This document shows positions 47,651 to 60,482 of a stretch of DNA of 64,000 nt, in pieces (the stretch's first letter is position 1; the number at the start of each line of letters is the position of its first letter). The position numbers and the translations under genes were made by a program. The notes under the pieces were generated by a model. It had not been told where the DNA came from. It saw only the letters and a list, made by a program, of their open reading frames with translations, and ran no database searches. This DNA comes from Hawksworthiomyces lignivorus (lineage: Eukaryota > Ascomycota > Sordariomycetes > Ophiostomatales > Ophiostomataceae): the NCBI GenBank assembly GCA_002917075.1, contig NTMA01000039.1, positions 372,001 through 436,000 of the forward strand, written 5' to 3'.

Positions 47651-48697
47651 ACTGTTTCGTTGCTTTTTTTTGTGTGTGTGTGTTTCCTTTCTTTCTATTC
47701 ACATTTCTTTTTTAGAAGGGGGGGGAGTAGTCTTCCATTTTTGCCTCAATGCCAAAGGCGACGTTACAGAGCATACGAAAGAAGCATTAGTGGTGTGGTA
47801 AGGACAGGTGCATCGAAGCGGGAAGAGAGGACGTTGGTAGCTTGCGGTCGGGAGGGAAAGCAGTGGGGGCAGAGAAGGGAGAACAGAGAGGCACAGTAGC
47901 CAATAAAAGGCACTCTGACATGAGGCTGCTTGTCATTTGTGCTCTATGTGGCCATCTATATAGTGAAATAGCCCAGTGTTTGCTTCGAACCAAATAAGAA
48001 TCTCTTGTGTTTTCTTCCAGAAGGCTCATTCCGACCGGCTGATCTTGACTTTGATTTCCTTGAGCTGTTTCCCCTTCCTTGTCCCTGACCATATTATGGC
48101 ATGTCTTGCTCAATGAGTACGTGGTGGATGCATATACTCTCTGCGTTATGGTGGAAGAATTTGACGTTCGTCACGGTGGTCCCTGTCCCAACCCCCTTAA
48201 CATTTAGTAACCAAGCTTAACAATGTAAAAAGAGTTGTTATAAGTGGACGACGGCCTATCATCGGAACTTCAGTAGATTAAAAATTCATATTGGCAGATG
48301 GGTCCCAGAAACATGATGCTACAACGGGTTGGATAGACGGGCCATCCGAGGCAAGAATATACCGCAGCACAGGAGAGGCTAAGAAATCTCTAGTATTTGT
48401 ACGGGAGAGAGAAAACTCGAACAGTCGCTATTCGAAACATAACGCGCTAGTTTTGTCGGGCGAGAGTTTATTGTGAAAGCTTCTGTTTTGCGGCTTGCTT
48501 CTGTTATCCCTGTTGGTTCCATCTTCTCGCGGAACCTTTTTTTAGAACCCGCAATCAACAAATCCAACGCTGCTGGCATCCCATAAGCCTCAAGCTGATT
48601 TTGAAAGCTTCTTTTTGTTATCTATTTGGGGGCCTTGTCCCTTTTGTATTGCTGCCTGGGATTGAAAGCATGCAATGTTGGTGTCAATGCAAGACAA

Positions 48698-48718
48698 GAG
48701 AGAGAGAGAGAGAGAGAG
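48698..48718 (+). repeat. GA dinucleotide microsatellite
   Basis: About ten GA units in a row in the gene-poor region; ordinary simple repeat. Confidence 0.8.
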
Positions 48719-51700
48719 CTAGCGTGGTAGAAAAGAGCAGAGATGCATCCAGCGGACGGGACGCGGGACGCGAATCCTCAAGGCCTATTTTTTGGCCTCC
48801 CTCATACTTTGCCTCTACCCCAAGCAACATAGATGGAGTCCGGGGAATGAGGGAAGCGAAGAGAGCATGAACCAGATCACCTTCAGCTTGATGGCAAAGC
48901 CCGTTTTTAGACGAATTTAGTGTAGGAGAAATTCTTGTTTCCCAGTTTCCGGTGGCAGGTAGATATGTGCAATTCATAACACAAATGGAGATCCTCCACC
49001 CTGTCTCTCAATGCGCGGCACAGATTTTTCTGGGAAGGGAGGGAAAGCAAAGGCAAAATATTAGAAGACGATTCGTAAAAGCTGGAGCCGAATATATATG
49101 CATATATTAAGCCATAGCTGCTCTTGTTAAGATCAGGGGGTTGTTGTTTTTACTCTGAGCGAATGAAAATGCCGCAAATATATTGGTCAAGAACACAAAG
49201 CCTTACCACATGAACAGGTGGACAGACTGAGAAAATACGATATAAGACGGCGACTATACATGGTGTAAGAAAAAAAATACGGACAGGACTTCTAAGAAAT
49301 TTAAAAGAGGCGACTAGATTAATTTACACGTCTCTGCAGTCCCGAGATTTGCAAGCATTCTTTTTTTGTATCCACACACACGCTCTCTATTCGTCTCGTC
49401 TGCTCACATTATTCCCTGTCTGACACCTGCTCTCTTCGTCCCGTGCTCTCTCCCGTCATTCCTCTACGTTCAAATCCTTAGCACTTCGGCCTTCAACAAG
49501 TTCTGCTGCAGTCTCGGCTAGCAGTGGGTCAAGAATATTCCTTCACCCTCCTTTACGCGCTCATTTCCTGTATGACATGAGCCAAGATATGTCTAGAGAG
49601 GGGATAAAAAGAGTCCAAACACTTTTGAAAGAGCAAGCTCAGGGCACGTGTCGCGTTTCGTGCACTCAGATGCATTCATATGCACTCAGATATGCGTCTT
49701 AACACTCGGCTCCTTGCTAAAGGTTCATGTACCTGTACTCCCTGTAAGCCGTCCAAAATCGGAGAGTATACAGTGTACTTGCAAACAAGTCTGCTGTACT
49801 ACACGCATTGCGAATTTCTCTTCTTAGTACTTTCTACGTGTCTCCTGATCCATACTCTTTTGGTTTGGCTCTATTATGCTCTTCTGTCAATGAACGCCTT
49901 GAGGACAATAAATATAAATGAATAAAGCTAGTTTTAAGGTTGTGACCAAGGAAAAAAAATCAAGAGTCAGGCGAAGGATGTCATTTTGACCTGTGGAAAA
50001 CCATAAAACCACCTAAAAAATTAGAAGGCAAATAAAAGCAAGGCCACGGGGAGAGCGATCGACATGAATGGCTCGATGTTTTCAATTTGCTTTCCTTTTT
50101 TTGCTTTTAATATATTTTGGTCTATTGCTGTACCATTCCTTTCTGCACGAAATCCCCGCCTTCATAATACGACAACAATGGGCCGAGAAGGTGGGAATAT
50201 AAGAAATCCACGCTACTAATAAGGCAGTGGAGAGCATCTTACGAGACATAGAGAGAACTCATGTAACGCGTGTGCCATGCTATCTGAATGGCAGAGGGGA
50301 AATAAGATAACGAGGAATAGCTCAGAGGCGGCCAAGCTCAAAGGGACGAGTGACAGAAGAGACATACTAAACAAGTCACCTATTAACAATTTTATCCCCC
50401 ATATTTTTGGTGGATTGCAATAGATAATCAGACTCAGAAGTAAATTGATGAGCCGCACTTCATCAGAATAGCTGGCATATGAGGAATCTTTGTACCTTGC
50501 CATCATTAAAGGACTCTGCAGATATATTCAGAGCCGCGTTTACTGCTAGCCATGCTAGAGCGAGGAATGTGACAATATCCATACAATTCCATCCTAAATC
50601 ACATGAGGTCTTCTCATTAAATTGCCCTTTTCTGAGCTTGTAATAATAATTATGGTGGCAAGCTTGTCATATTCAGCTAGATGAGGGCTGGAGCTCTGAC
50701 CCTCGGTTTTGTGCAAGCTCTTGTGGTCACGGAAAGGACGCCTTCACTCTTGCTAGATTTTTTTTTTTTTTTTGACGACAAATATGTCAGCTTCGGCAAG
50801 CATGTCACTGTAGGCGGTATTGTCTATATCAAAAGATGCAAAAGAACGAAAATGGCTCATGCGGTCATCTATTTAGAAACAACATGCAGCAGGTCTGAGA
50901 TCCGGAAGAGAAGTTTACCGACGGCTTGCTAGTGCGCCTTTTTCATAGAGAAAGAAAGAAAGAGGGATTTAGTTCCTTGCAGCAGACACACATCTCATGG
51001 CACGATGACAAGGAGATCTCTCGACACAAGAGGCTGGAGGGGCAGAAGATAAGCATCCAATTACTTTTTCATTGCTTTCCTTTCCGCCCGAGCTTAAGTG
51101 CTAGGCAGAAACATGGTGGGTATAATGTTGAAGGCAAATGCGGTTACTAGATCACTAACGCTGTAGCTCTGACAAGAACGACGAGGGAAACGCAGCCGAC
51201 GTTTGTGGTTAGAGGAAGAATTTCTTCGCGTACTTTCCTATCACTTTTTCTGTTCTTGGCCTATTTTATCGGAGCTGACTGGAATTCCGAAGACTCTGAT
51301 TCGTTTTCGGAGACGACGTGTTGAGAGCATCCAGACCCTTCGTTGGTACACAGATTGATAGACTTGGAAGTCACAATAGTATGTAAGATACAAACGGAGT
51401 CGCTTCATAAGGTGATAGATATGTGACGACTAAACAGAAAAAGTAGAGAGATTGAAAGCCTGGGATGAAATGGGCAATGTAGAAGTCTAGAAAGGGCCCT
51501 TGGCAAGGACTCGCAGGCAAATCGCAGAGCAGTCATATTTTGGTTCGTGCAAAGATAAATGGAAATCAGAGCTAGTGTAGATTAAACCACATGAGAAAAT
51601 TGTACTTTTGAGGCACAAGGAGCTTGCCGCTGTGACGCGCAACGGGCCAGACGGCGTTCGATGAACTCAACCGAGCATCAAGACGTCGAGATAGTACCGT

Positions 51701-54159
51701 ATCGCTACAACTCAACAAGCATTTGCAATCCAGAAATTGTGACACAAAAATGCGTCGAAGGTGTTTTTGTTCAAGGAAGACTACAATTATTTCATTGATG
51801 ACGACAGGTCCCTTCATCTCGTTTTTCCGTGGCAGGGATGCTTGCGGCCCTTTCCTTTTCCCCAACGCGTGCCGCGCAAATACTACGAACGAGTACAAAA
51901 CCTCCCCCACGGGCATAGGAACGAGGCGCAAAAGGCCGATTATAACGGAGAACCTCCAGAAATTCGGACGCGAGATTACAGAATTTGTGCTAAAGAGAAG
52001 GTGGCCGCAGAAATGGCCTCTTCCTCGATAGCCCCCAAGCCTTCTCTCACATGACAGCAAACCAACAGCTTCAAAAGCAGAGAAACAATAACGGAAATAC
52101 AGTATTACAGGCCCTAGCTGTCGTCATGCTGTCGGCAGCGTGAAGAGATGCATCTCGGAGCTGACTTAGATGAGACCAGATATACGGAGCGACTTAATCG
52201 CCATACACGAAAGCTCGGAGATGTACTGCCGGTTTTTTGCATTTCACTTCACTGCCAAGTATCCATATACTGGCGACAAACGAGCAAATGAAACGCAATG
52301 CGGTACATCTTGTAAGTGAGTTCAAGGGCCTTGCCGTGCCTCTTTGTCTGTGACTCTTTTTTTTCAAATGTCTTACAACGCGTTTCTTTTTCTCTATTTC
52401 TAGTAAGGTTAGTAGTATACTAGTGTCCTGCTCCTTTTTTTTTCCCCTTTCGTCATTTCCCGTTTTTCTTCATCGAAATGACCGTGATCGTCTGGGAGGA
52501 TGATCATCATTGCAAATCTATGACTACGTTTTGAGGAAGTCTTTTGTCCGGCGTACCAGACGTAGTCCTACGTGTGAATGCAAAACCAAGCCTTGGCCTA
52601 TGTCGTCTCAGTGACCGTTTTTGGCCTGTACTCCTTCTCGTAACGCCATTTTCTGCGGGGACTGCCGTTTTCAATCCCACCGTTTTAAGCTGGAGGCTTT
52701 TCAGCGGGAGATTCACCTCGATCTCCGCAACGGTACTGCGTGGCCTGTCACGCTAGTCACCTTAGCGATGTAACCCCAGAAAACCTTCTTTTGTCCTCCT
52801 TCCCCTCCTCCTTCCAGAGTTGGCAAGAGCATGGATCCAGCCAACAAACGAGAGCAAAGCATTCCTGCAGATGAACAGAAAGATCAAAGACCCCAGGGAC
52901 CAAAAAAAGAAGTAGCTGCAGCTGCAGCAGTAGTAGCTGTCACCGCGAAGTTCACCCACTCTTGCAGTTTGCACGTCCTCTTAAGAGACAATCTGAGACG
53001 CTAGCGTGTCCGGGCTTCTCTTTCCTCTTTTTCGTTATTTTTTTTTCTGTTCACCGGGTAAAAAGAAGCTATCAGGTACCAGAACCATCGGTGGCGAAGG
53101 GCTGGCTGTAGGACACTCATTTTTCTTAAGGACGCAGAAGCGGTTTACACAAGTATGCTTGCGAACGCTCAATCATGGACAGGCCGGCTTTCGACTCGAC
53201 GCCACCTGGACCCTATAGCGATCAGGGTCCTGTTCGCCGGTACTCCGCGCATGTCACTCTAAATGGTTTCTGCATGCCTAAGCGCTTGTGCGCTGCTTCT
53301 TTCTTTCCTTTCGCAGACAGACTTCCGAAGCCTGAAACAACGTCCATCGCTTCTCTCGATTAAAAAATTATACTGCTTCTCTATTGTTTCTTCCTTTTTC
53401 TTGCTACAGTCTCGCAGCAAGTGCATTTGTTCTTTCCAACATACTGTCCCCGAATGTTGGTCCGGACCGGTATTAATTTACGCCGTCAAGGAGGCTTTGT
53501 ATCTGGTGCGGGTTTAATAAATATATTTTCAAATGCCATCGTCAGCTTCAATTTTCCCAGGTGGTGCGACAAAGGCGACGAGCTAAATAAATCTAGGACA
53601 CGCTGAAAACGGGTGTACGCATACCCCAGAAAGCCGTGCCTGGCACTCACCCACACTCGCGGCCAATGCTACTGGTCCAACCCGTCCGCCGTGTCCTCGT
53701 GGCTGGTCCTGTCAGCAGCTTTTCCCAAGCAAGCTATATCACGGCGAATAATTATATCAGAAAAGTAGTATCACCCACAGCAGACACAAGCGCATCCACA
53801 CCCCCCCCCCCTCATTGTGTCCTTTTCTTGCCTCTTTCTCTCCACGGCTATCCGTGCACGCTCAAGCACTCTTGTCCCCTCGTCCCTTTTGCTACTATAG
53901 CAATACCTACCCGTCTTCGTATGCCCCATATCGCAATATACATCACAGCAAGGTACACAATTTCTCTGCCAGTGGCCCTCTCGCCTCTCAGTCATGTCTC
54001 TCACTGTCTTACGATTCCTTGTATGCACCACGCATGTGTGTCTTATGAGCTTTACCTGTGTGCACCTATATGCTATATACAGCTCCATATATGCACAATC
54101 CACGCTCGCTCACATGCCTATACACCACACGGCATTGAAAGAAGAGAGAGAGACCAAGC

Positions 54160-54182
54160 AAAAAAAAAAAAAAAAAAAAAAA
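54160..54182 (+). repeat. A23 homopolymer
   Basis: Twenty-three consecutive A upstream of the pyrimidine-rich leader of the Zn2Cys6 gene. It might act as a nucleosome-excluding poly(dA:dT) tract. Confidence 0.8.
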
Positions 54183-54818
54183 TTACCAGAGATTTCACGC
54201 TAATGCCATCTCTTCTGTGCTCTTTCGAGTACACTCTCTCGTTGTACTCCCTCTAGCCAGTTGATCTTTTCCCCTTCCCACCCTCCTATAGCTTCTCACT
54301 TACATCGTCCCTCTCATCTATCCCCAACTTTTTTCTACGTTATATCAACCTTAGCACTTTGGGCACTATCCGACTATACCATCCACTGCTTGAATATCTG
54401 CCCGCTTTCTCTCCAATCTTTGCTAGTCAACTTATTCCATCTCTTCCCACTTCCCCAAATAATATCCCATTACCCCTTGCTCCTAGTCCCTGGCCCCTTG
54501 TCGCCTGTCCCTTGTCCACCATCTACCTTTCTTCTTGTCTTCTGCTCGAGTCGAGCACCCTCTCTAGCAACTTTCTCCACATCTATATCGTCCGTCTTTT
54601 CCGCTGGGCGACTCTCTTATACCTTTCTCAATTCCTTTTAGTTTCTGATTTCTTAATTTTTCTTCTTCGTAATTATTTCTTGTTCTCTCAGAATCTCATT
54701 CATTTCTGACAGATACCCACCCCCTTCCCTCTCCCCACTCACACTCGCACACTCATCTTTATATCCCTCTACCTCTTCCCCAGCTTTTCCCCCATCTCCA
54801 ACTGCACGTCAATGTAGA

Positions 54819-54827
54819 TATATAAAG
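54819..54827 (+). promoter_or_regulatory. TATA-like element upstream of Zn2Cys6 factor
   Basis: TATATAAAG lies 193 nt before the start codon in a CT-rich context. It is a plausible core-promoter element, which would place transcription start at about 54850-54900. No transcript data to confirm. Confidence 0.45.
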
Positions 54828-55019
54828 TTCTCCATCTTCCTCTTTCTCTTCCTACCCCCGCTATCCCGACACGACAAACACCTCAGCACTCCAGTCTTCG
54901 TTCTTCACATATCTAGTTTAATCTTGTCTCTACTTTTATATATATTTTGGTTCCCTCTTCCGCACTTTTCTCTTTCGTCTTGTTCAGTGCTCCACAGCTT
55001 CTTTCCACCCGATATCAAC

Positions 55020-57535
55020 ATGGCTCCAACCATACCTGTGCCTACACAGGCTGGCATGTTCCACACATTTCAAGGCGTCACACCTCGGAAGCAGTCGACA
55101 GACTCTCAGGATGGTGCTAAACCAAATGGAAATGGTACTGCCAAGAGAGTAACAACACCTCATGCCTGCGCTGAATGTAAGCGCCGCAAAATGTATGTTG
55201 ACACCTAGTGATGCTACAGGCAATACGTTTGAGGTAAACACTGTTCTTCTAACAGATCGTAAACAGCCGCTGCGATGGTCAGCAGCCTTGTGGCCAATGT
55301 CTCTCCAGTCGTGCCCCAAAGCGGTGCTTTTATGATAAGCATCGCCAACGCGTCATCCCTTCACGGAAGACGCTGGAAGCTCTCTCTAAGTCTCTGGAAG
55401 AATGCCGCTCCATCTTGAAGCGTCTCTATCCCAACCAAGAGGTCCAGACACTCTTGCCTCTCTCACGCCAGGAACTTCTTACTCTTCTGGATCGTCCAGC
55501 TGATCCTAATGTGTCTGCTCTTCCTTCACCTCCCCTCAACACGTCTCCTATGGGTGACGACCTTCAGTCTCCCATGTGCCTTAAATCTGAGCAAACATTG
55601 TCCAGCCTTGAGCAGATTCCCACAAGAGACACAGAATGGGATGAAGAGCGTCGCGGGCGGGACCCTATCCCTGCCGAGGCTGACGATGTTAATGCTCTAT
55701 CTCTGGCGGTTGACCGCCAGACATCCTACTTGGGAGCTTCTTCTATCAAAGCGGCTCTTATGGTGATGCTGAAAGTTCAACCTGCTCTTCACAACTACCT
55801 TGCATCTGCACCCATCCGCGACGGCGTTGAGATGTCGCACAACATGTCGACAATCAAGCAGCAGCAGACCCAGCCAACACAGGCAGCCTCATCTAACTCC
55901 GGCAGCACAGCTGTTGCTTCCACACGCAAAGAGCCCCAGCGCGTCCCGTGGTCGTGGAAAGGGCAGACATTAATTGATGCTTATTTCAAACGCATCCACG
56001 CCTTTATTCCCATGTTAGATGAAACTGCTTTCCGTGCCGATTACCTTGAAGGTCAGCGTTCCGACGCTCCTTGGTTGGCTCTATTGAACATGGTCTTTGC
56101 CATGGGCAGCGTAGCTGGTACCAAGTCCGAAGATACAAATCACTTCAACTACTACAATCGTGCTATGGAGCACCTCCCTATGGACGCTTTTGGGAGCAGC
56201 CACATCGAGACCGTACAGGCTTTGGCTATTATGGGCGGCTACTACCTTCATTACATTAACCGACCCAACATGGCAAATGCTGTCCTAGGCGCGGCTATTC
56301 GTATGGCAAGTGCCCTTGGCCTGCACCGTGAGAGTTTGGCGCACGGCGGCAACTCAGATGTTGCAGCTGCAGAGACACGCCGGCGGACGTGGTGGAGTCT
56401 CTTCTGCCTTGACACTTGGGCCACCACGACAATGGGCCGGCCGTCCTTTGGCCGCTGGGGTCCAGCCATCAACATCCAGTCACCCGAGTTTGGCATTGCG
56501 GCTGGCCGCGATTCCACTCAGCACGCTGGCATTCTGCCGCTCATTGAGAACATCAAATTTTGCAAAATCGCTACTCAGATTCAGGATATGCTCGCTATTT
56601 CTCCTCTCCTTCGCCCAGAAGATCGGTGTGGCCTTGATGCGCAACTTATGGGTTGGTACCAGGGTCTCCCTTGGCTGCTGCGCACGACTGACCCTTGTGC
56701 GGAACCTCTGTACATTGCACGGTGCATCATGAAATGGCGCTACCAGAATTTGCGAATGCTGCTTCACCGCCCCGTGCTTCTTGGACTGGCATCGAGCGGA
56801 CAGACGCATGCTCCGGAATCCGAAGTAGCGGCAGTAGAGACGTGCCGTGAGCTAGCAAAGCAGACCATCGAAGACATTGCTCGTGAGTGGTCCCGCAACC
56901 AGATGTCTGGGTGGAATGCGGTTTGGTTCGTCTACCAAGCCGCAATGGTGCCTCTGGTCTCCATATTTTGGCAGTGGTCGAGTCCACGAGTGGCCGAGTG
57001 GCACAAACAGATCGAAACTGTTTTATCTATGCTGGAGGCGATGGAAGAGTGGTCTCTGGCTGCTCGCCGCAGCCGCGAGGTTGTTTGGCGCATGTACGAA
57101 GCGTCACGCCAGCCGGGCTTTATGCAACAGCATCCTGCCCCGGTGCTTGCTAAGCATCACGTCCATCCCCACGATGCTAATTCAATCCACCACCACCAGC
57201 ACGCTTTAAGCGATCAGTCTCATGGTCTTATGCTGAGCACTGCTATTTCTGCGGGTTCGACAACCAGCGAATCAGAGTTCCACATGTCTCCTATCGGCTT
57301 TGAGTCCGAAGTCGGCATGCTCAGCATGCTGGATCAGCAGGGATTGTGGGATCTCGATGGCATGTATTGGGGACAAGTTGAAGAAGAAGAGTTTGCAGCA
57401 GCGGCAGCGGCAGCGGCAGCTGCAGCTGCAGCCGTCGGGGCACCTTATCACCACAACGTTCACGAAAACATGATACCCATGGATTACAGTATGATGAACA
57501 ATAACGCAGCGGGCGCATTTTCATTCGTTCACTAG
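55020..57535 (+). CDS. Zn2Cys6 transcription factor with fungal-specific TF domain
   Basis: Two exons, 55020-55192 and 55267-57535, giving 813 residues. The intron splits the zinc cluster: exon 1 ends CAECKRRK and exon 2 continues IRCDGQQPCGQC, and the acceptor AAACAG is the one that restores the six cysteines (C-x2-C-x6-C-x5-C-x2-C-x8-C). A basic linker and a short heptad-like segment (LEALSKSLEECRSILKRLYP) for dimerisation follow. The fungal_trans middle homology region starts at about 240 (LIDAYFKRIHAFIPMLDETAF) and includes ALGLHRES and a TRRRTWWSLFCLD segment. The tail has a His-rich part, an acidic/aromatic piece (WDLDGMYWGQVEEEEF), an Ala run and Asn-rich end, possibly an activation domain. 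Ortholog and target genes not identified; no metabolic cluster neighbours it. Confidence 0.9.
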
Positions 57536-60482
57536 ATTTATGACAACAGCAAGATTCACTCTTTCCAGCACGCAGCTTATGATTCAAAGTCTTTTTGTTC
57601 TCACGACCAATCGTTTCCTTTACCTTTTCTTCTCAAAATTATTTATCTTTTTGAACTTTATCTTTTTAATTCCGTCCTTCGCTCGCTTCACTGTTTCTAG
57701 GCTCTTATTTCCTTTTTTTAAACCTGAGATAAAATATGGGGGTAATGCCGCGATCCAGGCGTATCGGCTCGGATTTTTTTCTTCTCTTCCCTTTTCTTTT
57801 TCTTTTTTTCTTTTTTCTTCTTTTTTCTTCTTTTTTTGAAATTAGCTTTCTTGTGCTTTAAGCCTTTAAATTGGCTGTTTTGTTCCAAAATTACGTTCTA
57901 AAAGCGCATCTGGACTGGGAACGAATCTATGTACCGGCGGAGAGTATGGGATTTTTTTTGGTTTGTTTATTTAATGATACAATTGGAGAACCATAACAAA
58001 AGGAATTAGGTAAATATGGTCGAAAACACGTTTCAGTTTCTAAATGTCCAAGGTATACGTCGTTAATGTTTCTTTTCATGTTCTATTTGTTCTTGGACAC
58101 TTCCTTGAGATGCAATAAAACGAGTGGTTTTAGATGCGGAAAGCAACCAAAATAAAAAGGAAATACCCGAAATGAGTAATGAGTGAGATTACTAGCGAGG
58201 GGCTTCTTTAGTATCTATCTTAAAGCTCCTTATGGTTTTATAAGGTCTTCTAGTTCCATAATACCATCATGCCTTTGATCTATTTTGAGGCAGGAGCTTT
58301 AGAATACGCCTTCATTTTCCTTCTCTACATATTGCCTACGTAAATGAGATCGCACCTCCATGACTGGGACATGACAACGAAGAAAAGAACCAAAAATGGT
58401 AAGCAGCAGCTTCAAACAGAACACTATGATGCGGCATTCTTTCATCGGATCTATCGTCTCGAGTGTATCGGATGCTTTGTAGTGTGCATGGGATGAAACA
58501 AAATCCGGCAGCGTAGTCTGCATCTATCCTGCTCGGCTCTCTGGCCAGCGCTTCTCAATAGATATTATGGAATGACACTATCTGGTTGTCATTCACTTGG
58601 CATGAAGAAGGAAGAAAGGAAACGTCGGCACCAAGAACAAAAAAGGCTCTGTCGGACAAATGTGGACGCGCAAAATGAACACGCTCAGGCATAGGAGGAA
58701 TCGTGCTACTTCGGCGTCTCCTGAGATTGTCTATATTTTCTCGGCCTTTCTTTTTTCTTTTTTTCATAGATCCCCTCTTCTTAGTTGTGGGCTTTTAAAA
58801 GTCCATTTTTTATTCTTCGTCGCTTCATTTGGGCAGACGGCCCGGTTCTTCTCCTCTCTACGCATCGTTTCCGGCACCACCCCTCCTGGTCAGTGGTCCC
58901 CTTTGTCCTCTCCGCAATATGTTCACGAATGCGGGGAAGATGAAGAGTTTTTCACAGTCGTTCGTTTCAAAAAGCAAACTTCGAGAAGGTCTGCAGGCCA
59001 TGTGCAATATAGGCCTCCCATGTGGCACAGGCGGTATGTCTCGCTCTCGCTCTCCAATTGACCTCTTACAAGTCTCCACCACCATCCCCACCGACACCAC
59101 CATCACAACCAGCGGGATGAAAATGCCTCTCTCTCTATATGACTTTTATTTCTGCTCGGCACTTTGTGGTTTTCGGGAAGAAGGGAGTAAGTAGATTACG
59201 GGTGGCCAGGAGTTGGTGTGCTGTCGCTCGTTCAAGATGACCACTCTCGACCTCATTCGTGTATGGGTGTACGTCTGCGTGCCTCTACACGTCGGTACAA
59301 TCGTCTTGATACTTTTGTATAGAATAAAAAAAAATCCATCTTGTCTAGCCATCGAACAAAGAAGGAATAAGCATGGAAGCAGAACGTCCAACTGATAAAA
59401 AAAAACGAAAAGGCGAGAAGCTCGAGCGCCGGGCAGCTTGTTTCAGGATTTTCAACCAAGAAAGTATACACCATGAAACAAGACAGCAGTGGTACAACCA
59501 TGCGGCTACCAGCGCCAAGCAGCTACCAGATTATTTTCTTGGAGAATGACCAAGAGCCAACAAGACATACACCATACATTGGCTAGGACGACAGAGCGAA
59601 GGAAGGGCACGGACGCTGGCGTACGTGGCTGGCGGACTTGTATAGGCCAGAAAGGTGAAGCAGAAAGACGCGGTACAAGCACGACTTGTACCAAGAAATA
59701 AAGTTTTCTGGGGTAGTTTTGGGAGACGAAGAAACAAACAGCGCTAAAAAAAGAAAAGCGAGGGAGGAGTACATAATACGAGTACCTACTGTATGTACAT
59801 ATGTAGTTGTAAAAGATAACACTGCGGAGTAGTAGGCTTAGTACGTACTAGTACACGTACTGGTCGCAGACGGGCCAGGGCAGGGGTCTTCCTCACGGCC
59901 GGCCCCACCTGCCCGTTCAATCCTTGTGCCCATCCTTGACCTGTCCAGACCAGCCACTCCAAACTGCCGGTAGTCACTTTTCCTTTGGCTCTGTCCAAGC
60001 GTTTGTATCTTTTCCGCATCTTATCTCACACATGTCCATGGGCGTCCTACAGTACATACTTGCTGAAGAGACAGACCAGCCTCGTATCAAGGGTTCGCGT
60101 TTTGCCCTCTTGACAACCACATATGTCTCCCGTTTGGGACAATAGTGGCTCCTCTTAAAAGGCCATCTTAAGAACTGCCAGCCACATGCTTGCAGAGTTT
60201 TCTTGTCTAGCTTTGATTTTCTTCTTCCCTCTTTCTTCTATTCTTTTATCTTTTTCCTTTTTTGGGCTGATCAGCCATGATGTTTTCCTCGGAGTTCAGC
60301 ACTAGACTCACTTTAAGTTGTCAAATACCACATACACACTTGCCCCAATTCAATGATAGAGTTCCCTTGTCTCTCAAATAGTCTTAATTGCTGCGTAGAA
60401 TAAGTCTTACAGAATATCCTTTTCTGCACTGATTCATACTTGTACTAAGACGGCTGCAATATTTTAGTAACACGTGTAATGC

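Larger units (their letters stand above)
45296..55019. other. Gene-poor region, 9.7 kb, with exon-like fragments
   Basis: No complete gene is supported. Exon-like pieces on the minus strand lie between about 46735 and 47650 (see separate entry). Open frames at 45935-46192 (+), 49680-49925 (+) and 51761-52054 (+) lack recognisable domains. A GA microsatellite is near 48700-48718, a C11 run at 53801-53811 and an A23 run at 54160-54182. From about 53800 the + strand becomes pyrimidine-rich and leads into the Zn2Cys6 gene. No tRNA pattern found by eye. Confidence 0.5.

Noticed and set aside
49680..49925. 81-codon frame with a hydrophobic segment
   Set aside because: T-rich DNA readily encodes Leu/Phe runs; no homology, splice or promoter support.
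51761..52054. Open frame ending EMASSSIAPKPSLT, with an overlapping open frame on the opposite strand
   Set aside because: Protein-like in places but lacks an ATG at its start, has no recognisable family, and both strands are open, which argues for chance.
58858..59194. Overlapping plus and minus open frames
   Set aside because: Neither strand resembles a known family and the sequence is partly simple repeats of CCACCA/TGGTGG type.
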